Origin: Capsicum annuum
Taxonomy: Eukaryota > Streptophyta > Magnoliopsida > Solanales > Solanaceae
NCBI RefSeq assembly: GCF_002878395.1
Contig: NC_061116.1
Span: 118,290,875-118,354,874, forward strand
Direction of reading: 5' to 3'
Length of the DNA stretch: 64,000 nt
Positions 47,070 through 59,814 of the stretch are shown piece after piece (the stretch's first letter is position 1; every line of letters begins with the position of its first letter). The position numbers and the translations under genes were made by a program. The notes under the pieces were generated by a model. That model was not told the DNA's origin, made no database searches, and was given only the letters and a program-made list of their open reading frames with translations.

Positions 47070-49197
47070 TATAACGACCTGGGAGTACACCCAAGATACC
47101 ACATGGTGCTTACAGTCCCATGAGACCATAAGCTAACCCATGAGTTGGTACCTACTATGAGTATTTAATAAAATTGATAAACAACATATTTAGAATTTTG
47201 ACTAAAATGCCATAAGGTTTTAATAACTAAAATTAATGCCGAATCATGGTTTAAAACATCTGGAAACATACTAATAAGACAACTGACAATCACAACCTAA
47301 AACTGACCAACTGTCTATACTAGTCTGAAAGCCTCTAAACCATCTGACATTAGAGTTGGTGGGACAAGCCCCCAACTAACTCAAACTGACTAAGTAATTG
47401 AACTACTGATATAACTGAACATAAGTTAACTCATCCTCAAAGGAAGAGGACTCACCACGGCTGCTGATGCTGATGCTATGAAAATTTTAAGTACAATCGG
47501 TGATTCGAGTGTCTGAATCTATGATATAAGACATCACGGCACAAGAAAAGAGTATGTGGTTAGCTCTTTCGAATGTACTAGTATACTAAATGAGATGTGG
47601 CTAAGATGCACGAGTTCATGTTCTTGAGTAATAACTAACTAAATATAAAGCATGAGGCACTGAGTAACAATGCATAAAAACTATAAAGACTGCAAATGCA
47701 TGACCATGAATAAAACATGTACTAAAGTAGTTGGTAAACTAAGATACTGAAATATAATAGTTAATTAATAGGTAAGATACATGTTATGGTTAAATAAGAT
47801 TGAGTTGAATTCTGAACTGAGTGTTGAAACTAAAATGTGGGAGCTTTTATCTAACTGACATTCCCCAATATAGACTGGTTATAACAATGGCTGGGTCAAC
47901 CCTAATCTGGTAGGAAGACTCATGATATATATATATATATATATGTCAACCCTAGACTAGCAGTATGACATATTAACCTACACTGGATACGTTGTTTTGC
48001 AACTCAAGGATTGCTACTTAGGGTCACCTCTAAACTGGCATAAATTCTCCCATCCCTGGGTTCGCTTGGTGCTGAATCCTACTCCCAACTAAACTGACAC
48101 TGAGCACTAAAATGGGTTAGGCTTGACTACACTCATAGTGACCTTGTTAACTGATTGAGAACAACTTCACATGATTCGACCGGGACTTTTCCATGAATAC
48201 TGTAAACTAGGTAAACAACAAGATTTCAGGTATCATAACCCCCAGGACTTGATATCATTAAGAATAGGACCATAACATAAATTTTAAAACATAACAAAAA
48301 GTCACAATTCAACTTTTACTCATTTAGTCATTTTATCAAACACTTGGAAGGCATAACCTTGTACATGGGAATGATCAACATGCAGACATCTTATGACTTC
48401 AACAATGAGTTCACAATTTAGGGGATTCAATATGACACTTATATCAACCAACGCACACATTAGTTTATTTTACATAAAATTCACACATTCATAACTTACC
48501 ACGCAAATTACAACGCATACATGGACATAATATGATCTAAGTCAAGAAAATACATTACTCAAGCTTTGAAAGAGGTTCTTCAACTCCAAGGGTTGGAACG
48601 GACCAAAGGATGAACACTTAACATACCTCAATTGAAGAATTCGTGAGGGTTCTTGGTGGTTTCATTGAAACTTAAGCTTGAATCTTGAAGAGCTAGGGTT
48701 TATTCTTGAGAGAGAATAACTTTAGATTGAGAGATTTTGAGAAAAAGATGACTAAATATGCTATTTGGGGCTTCAATACCATGTTATGGACCTATTAGGT
48801 GAAGGAAAAATGAAAATGCGGAACAAAATTAAAGACAATGCACAAACCGAAATGGGCAGGGCGCCGCGGTAGAATCCCCAGCACTGAACTAGGTAGTGCA
48901 CCGTGGGATCACCCTCCACTGCTTCTTTGGAAGTCCAAACATGCCCTTATGCTTGTTTAGAAATTCTGAAACTTACCTGAGATGTACTATTGACTTCTCC
49001 AATCATAAATTAACTTAAAAACTAACTTTCCGATATCAAAAAGGTCAAGAATAAATACATCAAAGTTTGAAGGCTTTATAAATTACTAGGCTTTATAAAT
49101 TACTAAGTCCTAACACTTAGTAAAACATTTAAGTCTTTGACCCTTTTTATATGCAAGACTGTGCTAAAATGAGCTTAGGATCTTATGGGGTCTTACA
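47070..49197 (-). repeat. Right LTR (5' LTR) of the tandem
   Basis: Aligns with 39800-41998; the inner end reads tataacgacc instead of tgtaacgacc, a G-to-A change in the terminal dinucleotide. A segment of about 65 bases is missing near 47880 compared with the middle LTR. Contains an AT microsatellite (47924-47944) and the donor-like site (48621-48629). Confidence 0.9.
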
Positions 49198-49320
49198 CGC
49201 TGAGGCATCTCCATGGGTATCAGAGTCTTTGATGGAATGTAGTTGTATCATTTATTATCTTAATTAGTATTTATACTTTAGGATATACTTATAAAAGGTT
49301 GTGGATAGTTGGCTTATAAC
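49198..49320. other. Unassigned spacer
   Basis: A 123-bp stretch between two retroelements with no feature seen. Its last 5 bases (49316-49320, ataac) are the left TSD of the next element. Confidence 0.5.
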
Positions 49321-50862
49321 TGTAACGTCCCAAAATAACCCCAAGGTATGACTGGCTCCCAACAACACCACTTACTGGAAGAACCAATTTTCTATAGTTT
49401 TAAAATATCTAGGAACACTGAGATGAAAACATAGACAACTCCACATGTAAGAAATAATTACTAATGCAGGGTAATTTTCGAACAAGACACTGCATAGCAA
49501 TTTATGAAAACGAAAATCATTTAGACTACAATTCTCTAACCCAAGTCCCACACAAAGTTCATAAAGCATCTAAATAGAGTTACATTAGTTCAACCTTTAG
49601 GTAAACAAACACAACGAAAGGAAACATAAGCTAAAAATAACTAAAGAAGAATGATAGTCTTCACGAACAATGTGAAGGCTCATTTTAGTGACAGAATCGA
49701 CACATAAAAATAGTCAGCCACGACCCTCCCTCTCTGCAATTGTATCTGCACATATGCAAGTAAGGAGTGATCTATATAAATATAACCTAGTAAGATCCTT
49801 GACCCGCTACTTTAATACCCCTGGAATAAGTATTAGAAAATATAAAATACACAAATAATATGTACATAATATCTCCCATAAAGTAATGTCAATAATATAT
49901 AAAGAGTGTTCAAAAATTCCACCCTATATCTAAAATCAATCCACACTCATGATTTGTCATAAACGGCACTGAAGGATCGGCCTAGAACCCCGGCAAGTCT
50001 ATGGCAACATATATAATGCCCCATAAAGTCTACTACGTCTACAAGCCCCTAACATATTATAGCTGCATAATTAATTCCCCTAATAAATTACGGTAGCATA
50101 AGTAATGCCCCTAACATATTACGACAGCATAAGTAATGCCCCTAACATATTACGGCAGCTACGTATGACCCTAGAGACTATAATGGCAGCGACGAAAAAA
50201 TATGTTCAGCACCCCTACATAACCTCACTTATTATATCTAAACAACTCTCACCAAACTTTTCAAATACATATTCACAAATAATCAATACCACCGATTCTA
50301 CCAAGTCGCACGTTTGTTCCAACACATGGACTAGGCAGAAAAATATAATTTTTATAAAGAAAATTTAAAAAGCAAGCATCAAAGCTTAAAGTCTCACTTA
50401 CCTCACCAACGACCATTTCCATAACCTCACTATGCATAGAACGCCAGCCAAATATCCTTCAATGGCTTTAATCTATGAAAAAATATTAAATAACGATATC
50501 AATTATATTATTCGGGGTCAGATTCCAATATCCTTACTTTTCAAGGTTAATACTAAACCTTAATATCTCGCATCATTATCCATGAATTAAGGATAATTTA
50601 ATAGGGGAAGGCTTCCAAAACAAAAATTTCAACATAATAACCAATGATTTCTAACCTATAATGTCAATAACTTCACTATTTAAATTTCTACCCTTAAGAA
50701 GCTATTCCAATTCCAACCATTTCTCTCATTACTAATCAATTATTGCCTTAACATTATTGTTTCACTTACAATGACAAAGAATGGTTGGATTGATTAGATT
50801 CTACCCTTACAGTAATCAAGTTCTACCTTTACAGTAACAAAGAATGTTACAAACAACGCTTT
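49321..50862 (-). repeat. Truncated 3' LTR
   Basis: Matches 52187 to about 53703. Contains a tandem repeat of about 32 bases at 50044-50165 (about four units around CCCCTAACATATTACGGCAG). Confidence 0.85.
50044..50165. repeat. LTR minisatellite, about 4 units
   Basis: Units of about 32 bases share CCCCTAACATATTACG; the matching place in the other LTR (52915-53005) has about three units. Confidence 0.8.
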
Positions 50863-52000
50863 ATTTCTCTGTATCTGCTGTGTTGTCCCTGTCTAGCTGG
50901 AGAACTATTCCTTGATGATTGCTACCGACTCTGATTTCGTAGGCCTAGGCTAACCATGATCAAAACCACTCTTTCTCCAAGATAGAGCACCACTAAACCC
51001 ACCAAAGTTATGTGCCTTCTTGTTTTCTCAATTAATTTTTTCCATCTCATAATAGAACTCATAACGGAGAGCAGTGTCAAATACTTTAGAATCGGATCCA
51101 TTACACATATTGCATATCATTGGAAAATGATAACTAGCATCAAGTACATCCACAAATCGCCTTACTTTCTCCCTCTAATTTGCAACAAAAGTGGAACATA
51201 CCTAGACAACTCAGTAAACTTAGCTTCGTACTCAGTGGCGGTCATAGATCCCTATCATGACTTATTAAACTGGTTTCTTATGTCATCTTATTTGCTTAAG
51301 GGAATAAATCTGTCAAAAAACATAGCTAGAAACTTTGACCAAGTGATCGGTGGTAGCCCTGCTTGTCTTTCCCTCAAAAAGGAAGTCACCATGCCTTAGG
51401 AGACCCTGAGAATAAAAAAGTGGCAAATTCTATGCCATGAGTCTTTTTCAGTCCCAAAGTAGTCAGTATCTTCTCACAGCAATCCAGAAATTTTTGAGTC
51501 TCCATAGAAGATTATGTAGCATCAAACTTTGGTGGCTTAAGATCCATGAAATTCTTCAGATCCATGGGTTACCCTAAAGCTGCAATCAAATGATCCGTGG
51601 GTAGAGGTACCTAAGAGGTTGCAATATTCAACTAAAATTGTGCTTGTGTATGTGAAGTAGCCTGAGGAGTGGGAGTTCGACCCTAATTAAGCACTAATGC
51701 CTTAAGTACATTCAACATTCTTTCCACTGCATCTGTAGGAAATGTAATAGTAGGTGCACCAAGTCGCACTGCAGTTGGAGCATCTCGATAAACCTGGTCC
51801 TGTGCTTGCTCGAAATCCACAACATAGGGCTGGCCCCCATTCCCGCTCTAGGCTGAGCATCGGTATGCATCCTAGTTTCAGGACTAGTTGGATGAGACTT
51901 AACTTGACCACGACCACGCGTAGGATCCTGTCCAGCACCACGTCCAACAGGTGCATTAGATCAACTAGCAAAGGAAGAACTACATCTGTTAACCATCTGC
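50863..52000 (-). pseudogene. Gag, truncated
   Basis: On the minus strand the reading starts near 52000 with MVNRCSSSFAS, then an arginine/glycine-rich segment (GRGAGQDPTRGRGQ) usual at the gag N-terminus of some gypsy groups. Around 51400-51560 it reads MDLKNFMDLKPPKFDAT and FLDCCEKILTTLGL, the capsid start, and further left the capsid core (about 51010-51400). The end is cut by the deletion joining it to the 3' LTR at about 50863. Stops are present. Confidence 0.7.
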
Positions 52001-52170
52001 GAAACAATATTTAAATGTTAGACTTAATTCAACTCAACGCACGAATAATGAATAAAAAGGGGAAACTTTCTAGATGTTCTATAGACTCAAGTTCAAAAGT
52101 GTGGGTGCCTACATACCCCTGAACAAGAATCTACTAAACATTGCTCTATGACCCGAGACCTGAAGCCTAT

Positions 52171-52182
52171 GCTCCAATACCA
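52171..52182 (-). other. Primer binding site, variant
   Basis: Minus strand TGGTATTGGAGC, differing in two bases from the initiator-Met site TGGTATCAGAGC, 4 bases from the LTR. Confidence 0.75.
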
Positions 52183-52186
52183 ACTT

Positions 52187-54066
52187 TGTCACATCCCAAA
52201 ATAAGCCCTAGGCATGACTGGCTCCCGACAATACCACTTTCCAAAAGAACCAACTTTCTATACATTCAAAATATCTAGAAACATTGAGATGAAAATATAT
52301 ACAACTCCATATGCAAGAAATAATCCTTAACGCAGGGTAATTATCCAACAAGATACCACATAGTGATTTATGAAAATGACAATCATTTAGATAACAAATC
52401 TCTAACCTAAGTCCTACATGAAGTTCATGGAGCGTCTAAACAGAGTTACATGAGTTCAACCTTTGGGCATACAAATCCAACAAAAGGAAACATAAGCTTA
52501 AAATAACTAAAGATGAATGATAGCCGTCATGAACAATGTGAAGGCTCACCTTTGTGGTAGAATCCACATGTAAAGATAGTCAGCCACGAGCCTCTCTCTT
52601 TGCAACTGTATATGCACGTATGCAAGTAAAGAGTGAGCTATATAAATATAACCCAGTAAGATGCTCGACCCGCTACTTTAATACCCCTAAAAAATTATTA
52701 GAAAATACAAAATACATAAATAATATGTACATAATATCTGTCATAAAGTAATTTCAATAAGATCAATAGGAAGTTAAAAAATATCACCCTATATCTCAAC
52801 TCAATCCACACTCACGACTTTTCATACACGATAGTGAAGGTTATCATCCTAGCACCCCAACAAGTCCACTGCAGTATATAAATGCCCAAAAAAGTCTACA
52901 ACAACAGTATGTACAAGCCCCTAACATATTACGGCAACATAATTAATGCCCCTAACATATTACGACAACATAAGTAATGCCCCTAACATATTACAACAGT
53001 TATGTATGCCCCTAGAGACTATAACAACAACGACAAAAAAATATGTTCAGCACCCCTACATCACCTCACTTATTATAAGCAAAGAACTCTTACCAAACTT
53101 TACAAATACGTATCTACAAATAATCAATACCACAGATTCTACCAAGTCACACGTTTGTTCCGACACATGAACTAGGCAGAAAACATAATTTTTATAAAGA
53201 AAATTTGAAAAGCAAGCATCAAAGCTTAAAGTCTCACTTACCATGCTAATGAAAAGTTCCATAACCTCACTATGCATAGAACGCCAAGCAAATAACCTTT
53301 AATGGCTTCAATCTATGAAAAATATTAAATAACGATATCAATTATATTATTCGGGGTCAGAATCTAATATCCTTACTATTCAAGGTTAATGCTAAACCTT
53401 AATATATCACATGATTATCCATGAATTAAGGATAATTTAATAGGGGAAGGCTACTAAAACAAAAATTGCAGCATAATAACCAATGATTTCTAACCCATAA
53501 TGTCAATAACTTCACTATTTAAATTTCTACCCTTAAGAAGCGATTCCAATGCCAATTATTTCTCTGATCACTAATCAATTATTTCCTTCACATTATGTTT
53601 CCCTTACAGTAACAGAAAATGGTTGGATTTATTAGAATCTACCCTTACAGTAATCAATTTCTACCCTTATAGTAACAAAGAACGTTACAAATAACACTTT
53701 ATGAATATCTCAAACATATGCACATATATTAGTTACTGCAACAGCAGACTATTACCACTATGAAGAAGATCAAACATACATTATTTACTACTTTGCCAAA
53801 ACTACAAACAAATTAATACCTTATCACTTCACAAAGATGCCTGCCAAAATCGTGTAGATACTCTCTGTTTATCTTTTTTTTCTTTTGGTATTCTGTTTTG
53901 CTTTTTGTTTTTCCCGGGATAAAAGATCATATATATAACCCTAGTACCATGAAACTAAAAAAGGCTCTTGACTTGTTCGCTTTTAATTCCTTAATTAATA
54001 TTAATAATTGGTTATAATTACCAATTATTTCTTCATTACAAAGGAAATAATTAGTTGGCTATTACA
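52187..54066 (-). repeat. Complete 5' LTR
   Basis: From tgtcacatccc to ggctattaca, 1880 bp. Contains the three-unit minisatellite at 52915-53005. Confidence 0.88.
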
Positions 54067-54071
54067 ATAAC

Positions 54072-55880
54072 CTTGAATAAATTGATAGTACCTATTTTAG
54101 TATTTGAATACTGTTTAATCAACTTTATTGTGATGAGTGGGCCTTAGTAACCTTTTAGGAGATAATTATGTTATTATTGTTAGTGATGGAATAATTGAGT
54201 TTTAGAGAATACTTAGAGTATAAATGGACTTGCAATCATTGATTTAGTTTCACTTATTAGGGAACATAATTAACTAGCATAGTTTACTTTTATATTTTAG
54301 TCTATTGACACACGCTTTATATGTCTTGAATGGATTATCATCTTCATAATTATCAATTGTGACCACTACATCCTTATTTCATACATGCATAATCATGAGA
54401 CATGGGTACCATTAAGAAACACATATTCTAAAAGAAAGTGAGAAACCTTTAAAAATGCCTAGACTAAAGGATATATCGATCGATTTTATTGAGATATGAG
54501 AAATATATTATAAACTTTGATTTGTTAACATTATCCAAAGAGGTGTATTTAGATTATGAGAAAGTATATAGGTTGCGAACCTCCATAGCTCTCATCTAAG
54601 GAGTGTTATGGCTCGGTGGGTGTATACAAAAAGTTATGAGATATATTTCAATCATTCATCATCATCCCATCATCATCACTGTATTACATTGCATGAATTA
54701 TATTTTATGAAATTTCATTGGTATGTCTTGATAATGAGTTTGAATATTTACTTTTGTATTAAATTACTTCGATTGAACCTTATTTGTTATATCATGTATT
54801 TTGTGTTCATTTCACTAAATAACATCATGCTATACTACCTAGTGTTTAATTTGGGAGTTCATACATTCATGAGATGTGAGATAGGGTAATGGCTTGATTA
54901 ATGAGACTTGCACTGTTGTTCCTCTTGGTAGCATCAAATTATTGGTCGAATATGATAATTGAGTCGTATATACTGTGCTAGTGATTTTCCCTTCTAATGA
55001 CTTCTTTTTACTTACTGATCATAAAAATTACTAGTGTTGACTTTAGACCTATGTTCCCACCCTGTAAATTAATTATCTTATGACTATTCTGTTGGGTTAC
55101 CTTGATGGAATAAAGTGGCATATTTTTCAGTTATAGATCTATTAGGGAAACCTTTGGTAGTTGGGGTAGTGATTCTCAGTATCACTTTGGATTAGAATCC
55201 ATTATCGATGATACTTGTTGACTACATGTGTCCCACACTCACCCTTGCATTTTATTTGTTTTTTTTTCTTATTTTTTACACTCATGCAAGTATTGGTTTG
55301 ATTAGTGGATTGTAAATTACGTTCCTTTAGCGTTGGAGTTGTGAAGATTGCGGTAATAACTACTATACTTCGAATTTACTCAAATCTCTCTACTTTTATG
55401 TTATGCTTTCTTCATATTTAAGATACATTAGTCTATTATTATGCTGAACTATAGGCTTCTATTAGTGACAACTATACCTAGGATATACTTTGATACTTGT
55501 ATTTGTTTGTATAAATATTTTAAAATTATATTTATGCTCCTTTTTCTACTTTTTTTCCATAAATTATTGAGTTTTAGATTGGGACAGGCTTGCTTTTTTG
55601 TAGGATATGACAAGTTCCATCATGTACCTATTTTATATCATGAATAATTGGTATTAAATATCCAGGTTCATTGGTCTCATTATTAAAATTTAAGTCTAGT
55701 AGCGTCTTGTAGATCGATGTAGAGATGTCTGTTATCTATCTTCGAGAGACTACTTGACTTTAGGAGAAAATCATTTCTTCATTTTGGCTTGTGCATTCTT
55801 TAGATTTTTGTAACTCCAAATATCTTATTCACTCTCTCAAAGATGGTCAATATCCAGGACGTCTAAGGTTATATCGAGGA
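54072..55880. other. Unassigned sequence
   Basis: AT-rich; no domain recognised. The part at 55690-55750 (TCGATGTAGAGATGTCTG) resembles LTR or leader sequence of plus-strand gypsy elements, but I cannot place ends. Short open frames (54608-54889, 55441-55647) look like chance or LTR sequence. Confidence 0.35.
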
Positions 55881-55889
55881 GGGGTTACA

Positions 55890-57278
55890 AAAACTTCTTT
55901 GAAATGAAAAAATAAAAAATCTGAACCAATGTTAAGTTCCACTAACGATGTCATGCAATAAATGCAAGAAAGGATACAAAATATGCAGTGCTAAATCGAG
56001 GAACAAAATAGAACTATCCGATAAATAGTGATTGTAGATGCTATTGCTCAACTTAAGCGTGCATGACTAATTGATCCTAACATACTAGTAGCATTGTCCT
56101 ATCCTTCACTAGGATAATCAACTTCTACACCAATGACAATAGGGAGAAACAATCAAGGTTGGCATTGGTAATACTTCTCTGTTAAGACTATTTTTCTTCT
56201 TCCGTTATCGTTTCTCTCTTGTGACTTTTATATTTTTTTCTCTTCTTATCTATTATTTTACATCCAAGTAGGCAATAGGCATAACATTTTAATATATATT
56301 GGACTGTGTTTGATTATTATAGCTGAATTATTTTGGATAGTTGAAAGTGTTCAGTTGTTGTGTTCTAATAAGGTTGGTACTAGAGAGAAATATATTTGAT
56401 AACTAGAAGTGTTTAGTTAATATTGTACTTGTAAGGAATATTTTACATTTTTTATAAAGTTCTTATTACTATGAAAATTTTTTCTGATATGGTTGGTATT
56501 AGAGATTTGACATTAATTTTTTTCTTAACTAAAAGGGTTCTGTTGATACAGTTTACATTGTTTCTTGTATCATACACCTTGACACTTTGTTTCTTGTTTT
56601 TAAGTCATGACTGAACATATATGTTGATCTGTATATGTTTGATTTGCAGTTAAGTTTTCATGAATACTTGTCTCTAAGTTTATTTCATTAGTGTCTGTAA
56701 ATACAAAACTTATTCTAAATAAGAAATGTGACAGAACTAGCCATTTAAAAGCATCATATTTTTTTATCTTGTTAAGGTATTATAATATGAATGGACAGAG
56801 GTAGCTTGGAATAGTTTAAATATGTTTGGTTCATTGATTTATTAAGTAGCAGCCTACAATGGTGTTTAGGGATAGTTTAAATGTGTTTGATTCATTGATT
56901 TCTTAAAAAGTAGCCTACAATTGTGTTTTATGGTTATATTTTGGTTCTCTTATGTTAAGTCACACATGTGTTTGGATGCTTGTAGTATAAAGTTGGTGCA
57001 ACAATATTCATGTTCATCTAGATATACGTTTTAATCATGGATCCTCTTAATAATCTAACTAGTACAACTTCCTTTTTTAGCTTTTGGAAATAAGAATTAT
57101 GTTCAAACTTTACATATGGCTACAACATAATTTTTTATGAAGGTTATCTGATAACTGAATTCATATGGTATTTCATTAATTTCTTGTAAGAATTCATTAA
57201 TTATTTTCTATTAACATTGTAGGTGATGATGATGATCACATTGAAGATGGAAATGAAAGTGATGATTATCGAACTTGA
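55890..57278 (+). pseudogene. CACTA transposase-type gene, last exons
   Basis: About 55940-56150 encodes, with stops, MQERIQNMQC, IEEQNRTIR, VIVDAIAQLKRA and LIDPNILVALSYPSLG: a coiled-coil-like end segment seen near the C-terminus of plant En/Spm-type proteins. An intron of about 1 kb appears to follow, ending at TTAACATTGTAG (57222), then a short last exon coding DDDDHIEDGNESDDYRT with a stop at 57276-57278. The acidic tail fits this family. The catalytic part is not in view. Confidence 0.55.
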
Positions 57279-57920
57279 CCTTATTTAGAAGATTGTTCAA
57301 ATTGGATTTTGACTGTTAAAAAAATTATACATCTTTTATATTGAAACATTGTACATGCATGTTGCACTTTTTAATTTGAATGGTGAAGTAATATTTTGGT
57401 TCTTGTGATGAAGTGGCTACACCTGATAAACTATTCTAGTAGCTTCAAAAACTGTAGCATTAGCTTGAAAAAACTGTTGCATTAGCTACATAAAATCACT
57501 TCCATGGAATGGGGTTTAACAGTTATAATTGTTGCATTAGAAAAATAAAATGTTTCATTAGCTTCATAAAATGATTTCTATGAACTGGGTAGTAAAAGTC
57601 AAATCCATTCCATTAAAAAAACATAATTGCTACAGCAGATTGCAAACAAACATCACAATAGAATAAAAAGTGATGGTTATATATGTTTACATAAAACTCT
57701 ATAGAGATGGTTTAAAACTGTCTCATATCACTTCTAACGGTCGTATATCATTGGTAACCTAAACCGTAGTCATAAAGTATCTTATAGTGATGGTTATTGA
57801 AACCATCATAATAAATCATACCATTAGAGCTAATATAGCACAAATAGTTATAGCGGGTGGCACAACAATCTCCGTAGAAAAACAATGATATTTTTGATGT
57901 CTATTGTATAGGTAATAGAA

Positions 57921-57950
57921 CTATTGGCATAGCCCTAATTTCGAGTAGTG
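57921..57950 (-). repeat. CACTA terminal inverted repeat
   Basis: The minus strand starts CACTACTCGAAATTAGGG, the standard CACTA...GAAA form. No left partner seen. Confidence 0.72.
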
Positions 57951-59659
57951 ATCTATTTTGTTTTATTTTCTTTCTTTAGTTGATATATTTGTTTCCCCAT
58001 ATTTATTGTGCTTGATTTAGTTTGTCTCCTCTTGATTCAAATTGAAACAAAAGTATAAACATAGGTATTTTTTCATTGGAAACATAGGTATTTTTCATTG
58101 TTACCTTCTCGTGCACTTTGTTAGTTCTCTATCTTTCCAACGAAGTGACATCAAATTACTTCTTGTTGTTGATTGTCGAATTTGAAAGATAGATACTGAT
58201 GGTCTGGGTTTGGACGGTACATTTTGCATCACCTAAAGGGGTAATTGTTTTTTTTCTAGAACCTATTGGTGTATTTGATGCTTGTTTCACTTGTTCTCAT
58301 AGACAAACTTAGAGGTAAGGATAAAGAAGAAAAGTAAAATTCGTAAATCTTAAGATGGGCTAACTGATGGATCGTTAATCCTGATGGACTATCAGACTGA
58401 CTATTTCTCCTAAGTAGAACACCTAGATATTATGAATACAACTAATGACTCGTGCGACTGACTGTTGGGCCAGTGATGGGTCTTCGACACAGATGTTGCA
58501 CCTAAACCATAATGAGTAAAAGCTTTTATCTCAAGGATTACCAGCGCGATGTGTCGTCAGGTCCTCAATGGACCATCAGACAGTCCATATCCATCAACTA
58601 TAGGACAACAAAACACTAGACAATGATTGATGGTCCAGTCGATGTATCTTCATAGTCCCGATGACCTATCAGGAGAATCGTCCATGATAACATAGCAACC
58701 CAAATTTCAAATTTCAAATCCCAACTTTATAGGTGCCTATAATACCTAGTTTAGGGTTAGAATAGGCCTCTTTTGACTATTCCTAAATTTATAACATAAA
58801 AATGTCTGAGAAACAAGTGGCGAGATGAAGCTTATACTATTTTCCTTCTTTTGAACTTGAATTTGAGAATCCTAATTTGATTCGTAAGTTCATTCTAAAT
58901 TATTTATGAAATATAATTTATTCATCTTCTTCTAAATTATGTGTGGCTAAAGCTCCCATAACTAGGGTTATAAGAGTCATGGTGTAATTCAGTATTAGGG
59001 TTGTGGGATTGATGAATTCTTGAAAACAATTGTAATTACATCACCTTCTCTTCAGTTTTATGATTTCTCTTGGTTGCAAACTTTATAAATGTTCCCATAA
59101 ACATAACTTTCTTGAACAAAGATGTTAATGTTGAGAAAAGAGAATGGTGACAAGGTGATTAGAGCCTTTACACTCTAATTTTACAATTGATGCCTTAACC
59201 AGATCAATTTCTAGAGGAATTTCTTGTTGAACTAATCTATCACCTTAAGTTTGAAACATTTACGGTGAATCCATCTTTGAAGGTTGACAAACAATTGGAT
59301 GGGACTACTTTTGCAAATTTACCTGTAATTGTAATTGTTGATGTATGATTCATAAAACCCACATCCCTTAACATGGAAACATCTTAGTGATCATAACCCT
59401 AGTTTCTTGATTCTTATTTGTTTACACATTACAATAAAAGCATTGGTCTCTACTTCATTACAATTATTAAAGCAATAATTTTAACAAAAAACCCCTCTTT
59501 GATGACTGAAAACTCATGACTAATGATCTATTAATAAACATATGACTTAGTTAACACCTTATTCCTTTTGGGATTCCACCCCAACCTTAGTTGGGTTATT
59601 TATTTGAAAACAAATACTTACTCTCTTTTCCAAAAAGTTATAATTTGGGTATATCAAAT
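57951..59659 (+). repeat. Presumed 5' LTR of the Athila-like element
   Basis: The end is suggested by GGGATTCCACCCCAACCT near 59569-59590 and the following TTGGGTATATCA at 59645-59659, which parallel the last part of the LTR at 26190-26273. The start is not defined; about 58050 is a guess. It holds a palindrome-rich segment at 58340-58690. A near-repeat of AAACATAGGTATTTTTTCATTG lies at about 58060-58100. Confidence 0.5.
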
Positions 59660-59814
59660 TAATTTTATGTGCATTAATTGACTCTTGGTGAAGTTTCCTA
59701 TTTTTACTTTTATTTGTTGTTTTTGGTACTGGTAGGTTATTTATTGTGCATGCCATGAAACCAAAGTTCAAGTTAACCATTATTACCTTATAATCTGAAA
59801 CCTCAAAGAACTCT

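Larger units (their letters stand above)
34952..49197 (-). mobile_element. Tandem chromovirus: LTR-internal-LTR-internal-LTR
   Basis: Three related LTRs in the same (minus) orientation lie at 34952-36820, 39800-41998 and 47070-49197, separated by two internal regions. The middle LTR has a primer site on its left side (39784-39795) and a polypurine tract on its right (41999-42014), so it serves as 5' LTR of the left unit and 3' LTR of the right unit. The left unit lacks the part corresponding to about 41710-44035 of the right unit. The outer flanks (ttcta, cgctg) do not match. Confidence 0.88.
49321..54066 (-). mobile_element. Gypsy deletion derivative with perfect TSD
   Basis: Outer ends tgtaacgtccc (49321) and ggctattaca (54066) are flanked by ataac on both sides (49316-49320, 54067-54071). 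The right LTR is complete (52187-54066), the left one stops at about 50862, and the internal part holds only primer site and gag. So the first part of the 3' LTR plus all of pol was lost after insertion. The LTR sequence differs from the chromoviruses in the window, so this is another gypsy family. Confidence 0.88.
55880..57950 (+). mobile_element. CACTA (En/Spm-type) transposon, 3' end
   Basis: The right end at 57950, read inward on the minus strand, begins CACTACTCGAAATTAGGGCT, a CACTA terminal inverted repeat. Before it, 57670-57900 has short subterminal repeats (GTGATGGTTAT and relatives). Further left are the last exons of the transposase gene. No matching left terminus is found in this window, so the 5' part is missing or lies in the unassigned region. 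Confidence 0.72.

Noticed and set aside
49225..49245. GGGTATCAGAGTC looked like a plus-strand primer binding site
   Set aside because: No LTR end precedes it and no gag follows; the 123-bp spacer cannot support it.
50105..50368. 87-codon plus-strand ORF with a relative at 52946-53170
   Set aside because: Both are within LTRs and built on the minisatellite; no sign of coding constraint.
51010..51399. 129-codon plus-strand ORF with an apparent hydrophobic start
   Set aside because: Opposite strand of the gag core of the 49321-54066 element; the matching stretch in the left chromovirus shows the same mirror effect.
54608..54889. 93-codon ORF starting MARWVYTKSYEIYF, considered as a host gene exon
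   Set aside because: No domain, extreme F/Y/L content from AT-rich sequence, no splice context or homology that I recognise.
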